54,232 nucleotides of DNA from Micromonospora acroterricola (lineage in GTDB: Bacteria > Actinomycetota > Actinomycetes > Mycobacteriales > Micromonosporaceae), in the NCBI RefSeq assembly GCF_003172955.1, contig NZ_QGKR01000193.1:1-54232 (forward strand), in the 5' to 3' direction. Shown here in pieces: positions 51,631-54,232 of this stretch (the first letter of the stretch is position 1; the number at the start of each line of letters is the position of its first letter). The notes beneath the pieces were generated by a model that saw only the letters and a program-made list of their open reading frames with translations, did not search any database and was not told the origin of the DNA. Both the position numbers and the translations under genes were made by a program.

Positions 51631-53985
51631 ATGACACGTCAGGTCCCCTTCCGCCCCGCCCTGCCTCTGCTGCTCATCCTCACCCTGGTCGCCGGCCTGT
51701 TCGTCGCACCCACCCGACCGGCGCAGGCCGCCCCGCCCAAGACGCCGCCACTGACCACCCCCTGGACCAGCCAGGCGCTGGTCGGCACACCACTGCCCGA
51801 GTACCCGCGACCGCAGATGACCCGGCCGGACTGGCTCAACCTCAACGGCGAGTGGCAGCTACGCCAGTCCGCCACCGACGACGCCCCGCAGTTCGGCACC
51901 GACCTGCCCGAGCGGGTCAACGTGCCCTTCCCGGTGGAGAGCGCGCTCTCCGGCATCCAGCGGGCCGCCAACGACAACCGCAACTACCTGTTCTACCGGC
52001 GTACCGTCACCGTCCCGCCGAACTGGTCGGGCCGGCGGACGCTGCTGCACTTCGGCGCGGTCGACTGGCAGAGCACCGTCTGGGTCAACGGCGTCCGGGT
52101 CGGTGCCCACACCGGCGGCTACGACGCCTTCACCCTCGACGTGACCCCCCAGCTCACCGCCGGGGCCAACGAGATCGTCGTCAAGGTCTGGGACCCCACC
52201 GACACCCGGCAGAACGGCAGCCTGCCCCCGATCGGCAAGCAGACCAAGCAGCCCGGCGGGATCTTCTACACCCCCAGCTCGGGCATCTGGCAGACGGTGT
52301 GGATGGAGCCGGTGCCCACGGCCTCCATCAGCAGCGTGGACGTCTACCCGAACCTGAGCAACAACACCCTGCGGGTCCGGGTCTTCACCCGGGGGGACGT
52401 GAGCGGCCACAGCGTGCTCGCCGAGGCGCTGAACGGAAGCACCGTCGTCGGATCGGCTACCGGCGGCTTCACCGACTTCAGCGTGCCGGTGCCCAACGCC
52501 CGCCGATGGTCACCCGACGACCCGTTCCTCTACAACCTGCGGGTGACCCTCCGCAACGCCGGGGCCGCCACCGTGGACCGGACCACCCACTACTTCGGCA
52601 TGCGGGAGATCACCACCGGCATGGTGAACGGGGTGCTGCGCCCCAAGCTCAACGGCCAGTTCGTGTTCCAGGTCGGCACCCTGGACCAGGGCTACTGGCC
52701 GGACGGGCTGTACACGGCGCCGACCGACGCCGCTCTCGCCTTCGACCTGCAGAAGCACAAGGATCTCGGCTTCAACATGGTGCGCAAGCACATCAAGGTC
52801 GAACCGCAGCGCTGGTTCTACCACGCGGACCGGCTCGGCCTGCTGGTCTGGCAGGACATCCCGTCGATGACCGCGCAGGACATCAACCCCACGGACGCCC
52901 AGCAGGCGCAGTTCGAGGCCGAGGCACGCGAGATCGTCGACGAGCACCGCAGCTCCCCCGCCGTCGTCGCGTACACGCCCTACAACGAGGGCTGGGGCGA
53001 GCGAGCCCTGGCCGACACCCGCCGGGTCGGGCAGAACATCAAGAACCAGGACCCGACCCGTCTGGTCAACCCGCACAGCGGCCACAACTGCTGCCAGTCC
53101 CTCGGCAACCCCGGCAACGGCGACATCGACGACTGGCACGTCTACCTCGGACCGGACTCCCCCACGCCGTCGAGCAGCCGGATCGCCGTGCTCGGCGAGT
53201 TCGGCGGCCTGGGCCTGCACACCCCGGGCCACGAGCACAGCCCGAACGGTCAGTTCTTCGCCTACGAATGGCAGACGAACTCGACCGCGCTCACCGACCG
53301 GTACGTGGGGCTGGTGCAGGGCACCCAGAACCTGATGCTCGGCAAGGGGCTCAGCGCCTCGGTCTACACCGAGATCACCGACCTGGAGGGCGAGCTGAAC
53401 GGCTTCCTCACCTACGACCGGCAGGTCGTCAAAATGGATCAGGCGAGGGTCCGCGCCGCCAACACCGCCCTCATCAACGCCTCGAAGACCATCGGCAGCG
53501 CGGCGCCCGTCGCCCTGCCGGTCAACACCCGACGGTCGTTGCAGGTGACCACCCCCGGCTACACCAACCGGTACCTGCGCCACCAGGACGGCCTCGCCTA
53601 CACGGAGGTGGTCGACGCCGCCAGTTCCAGCCTGCTCAAGGCCGACGCCACGTACACCATCCGGCCCGGTCTGGCCGACACCGGCTGCTACTCGTTCGAG
53701 TCGGTCAACGTCCCCGGGCAGTACCTGCGCCATCAGAACTCCCGGGTACGCAACTCCCCGAACGACGGCACCGCGCTCACCCGCGCGGACGCCACGTGGT
53801 GTGCCCGGGTCGGATTGACGGGCACGGGCGTCTCGCTGGAGTCGTATAACTTCCGGGGCAGGTACCTGCGGCACTACAACTCGGAGGTCTGGCTCAGCAA
53901 CGGCACGGGCGGCGACGCGTACAACACGCCGACGTTGTGGGCCGCGGACAGCACCTGGAACATGGCCGCCCCCTGGGCGCCCTGA
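51631..53985 (+). CDS. Secreted GH2 glycoside hydrolase with C-terminal AbfB (CBM42) domain
   Basis: A 784-residue exported enzyme. Signal peptide about 1-34; GH2 sugar-binding jelly roll about 65-225 (LNGEWQLR, VNGVRVGAHTGGYDAF); Ig-like domain about 228-330; TIM barrel about 335-640 with acid/base Glu in YNEGWGE (about 453) and nucleophile Glu in LGEFGG (about 520); AbfB beta-trefoil about 643-782 with three NRYLRHQ-like repeats that bind arabinofuranose. It may act on arabinose-containing polysaccharide side chains. ATG 51631 has GGAG upstream. Sugar specificity (galactosidase, glucuronidase or other) is not decided. Confidence 0.88.
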   Translation: MTRQVPFRPALPLLLILTLVAGLFVAPTRPAQAAPPKTPPLTTPWTSQALVGTPLPEYPRPQMTRPDWLNLNGEWQLRQSATDDAPQFGTDLPERVNVPFPVESALSGIQRAANDNRNYLFYRRTVTVPPNWSGRRTLLHFGAVDWQSTVWVNGVRVGAHTGGYDAFTLDVTPQLTAGANEIVVKVWDPTDTRQNGSLPPIGKQTKQPGGIFYTPSSGIWQTVWMEPVPTASISSVDVYPNLSNNTLRVRVFTRGDVSGHSVLAEALNGSTVVGSATGGFTDFSVPVPNARRWSPDDPFLYNLRVTLRNAGAATVDRTTHYFGMREITTGMVNGVLRPKLNGQFVFQVGTLDQGYWPDGLYTAPTDAALAFDLQKHKDLGFNMVRKHIKVEPQRWFYHADRLGLLVWQDIPSMTAQDINPTDAQQAQFEAEAREIVDEHRSSPAVVAYTPYNEGWGERALADTRRVGQNIKNQDPTRLVNPHSGHNCCQSLGNPGNGDIDDWHVYLGPDSPTPSSSRIAVLGEFGGLGLHTPGHEHSPNGQFFAYEWQTNSTALTDRYVGLVQGTQNLMLGKGLSASVYTEITDLEGELNGFLTYDRQVVKMDQARVRAANTALINASKTIGSAAPVALPVNTRRSLQVTTPGYTNRYLRHQDGLAYTEVVDAASSSLLKADATYTIRPGLADTGCYSFESVNVPGQYLRHQNSRVRNSPNDGTALTRADATWCARVGLTGTGVSLESYNFRGRYLRHYNSEVWLSNGTGGDAYNTPTLWAADSTWNMAAPWAP

Positions 53986-54028
53986 CCGGTCGGCTGGGCC
54001 GCGGCCGGTGGCCGCCGCCATGGAACGA

Positions 54029-54067
54029 CCGCGGGGGGTTCCGGCTCAAGCCGGGAACCCCCCGCGG
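54029..54067. terminator. Bidirectional terminator between the GH2 and LPxTG genes
   Basis: CCGCGGGGGGTTCCGGC (54029-54045) pairs with 54050-54067 with one bulged G and a four-base loop. It lies between convergent genes. Confidence 0.7.
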
Positions 54068-54093
54068 TGGCGACCAGTCTCAGGGCGCGTGTG

Positions 54094-54231
54094 TCACGCG
54101 TCCATCGTTGCCCTGGATCGGCGCAGGATCAGCCGCGCCGCGGTTCCGGTGACGACCAACGCCGCACCGGTGCCGAACAGCCACCAGAGACCCGCCGCGT
54201 CACCGCCGGTGACGGGGAGGGTCTCTGGTGG
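54094..54231 (-). CDS. 3' end of an LPxTG-anchored cell-wall protein (partial)
   Basis: The last 45 codons of a gene that runs off the right edge. The minus-strand frame gives a sorting signal: LPVTG, then a hydrophobic segment (GLWWLFGTGAALVVTGTA) and a basic tail (RLILRRSR), ending at TGA 54094. This is the canonical sortase substrate arrangement, so the full protein is probably exported and linked to the cell wall. Its other domains cannot be seen. Confidence 0.75.
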   Translation of the reverse strand, partial: PPETLPVTGGDAAGLWWLFGTGAALVVTGTAARLILRRSRATMDA

Positions 54232-54232
54232 C

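Overview
This window reads as chromosomal DNA of a high-GC filamentous actinomycete, most likely Micromonosporaceae (Micromonospora-like). The reasons are strong G/C bias at third codon positions, many GTG starts, SARP, AraC, GntR and LacI regulators, abundant secreted glycoside hydrolases, and an Ini-type dynamin operon next to conservon-type genes. Taxonomy is inferred from gene content only. I recognised no rRNA, tRNA, CRISPR array, insertion sequence or integrase.

Layout. 0-9.7 kb: regulators (AraC, AfsR/SARP-NB-ARC-TPR, HxlR, TetR) paired with small redox or hydrolase genes, an 84-bp tandem-repeat gene, a DksA/TraR-like protein and a secreted lipase. 9.8-19.2 kb: a tightly coupled eight-gene operon (many 4-bp ATGA overlaps) encoding a sugar ABC importer and all five steps of the non-phosphorylative L-fucose pathway (dehydrogenase, lactonase, fuconate dehydratase, keto-deoxyfuconate dehydrogenase, diketo-acid hydrolase). 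A GntR/FadR-type gene lies upstream, and its own promoter and the operon promoter share an ATCCGATGT element. 19.6-25.2 kb: a 1874-residue secreted GH92 alpha-mannosidase with a LacI-type operator upstream. 25.6-37.7 kb: an iniBAC-like operon (IniB-type protein plus two dynamin-like GTPases), divergent from an Hsp70-ATPase-only protein and a LuxR regulator broken by a single-base frameshift. These are followed by a kinase/roadblock/DUF742 set (conservon CvnA-B-C without the CvnD GTPase) and a membrane-anchored CBM2-like protein.

37.8-39.7 kb: a secreted glycerophosphodiester phosphodiesterase. 39.8-44.8 kb: a lower-GC block with a radical SAM protein, a GHMP kinase, a two-TM beta-rich membrane protein and a degenerate polyprenyl-synthase-like protein in one operon, convergent with a HAD hydrolase. 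This is the best candidate for an undescribed system. 44.8-54.2 kb: alcohol dehydrogenase, GHL10 hydrolase, GH19 chitinase, a small monooxygenase, trypsin-like protease, a LacI regulator and a GH2 enzyme with an AbfB domain, separated by a 24-bp perfect operator palindrome. The last bases hold the 3' end of an LPxTG-anchored surface protein.

Working together: the window is dominated by glycan capture (secreted GH92, GH19, GH2 and GHL10 enzymes, the fucose importer and catabolic operon) and by membrane or envelope signalling (Ini-type dynamins, Hsp70-like ATPase, conservon proteins).
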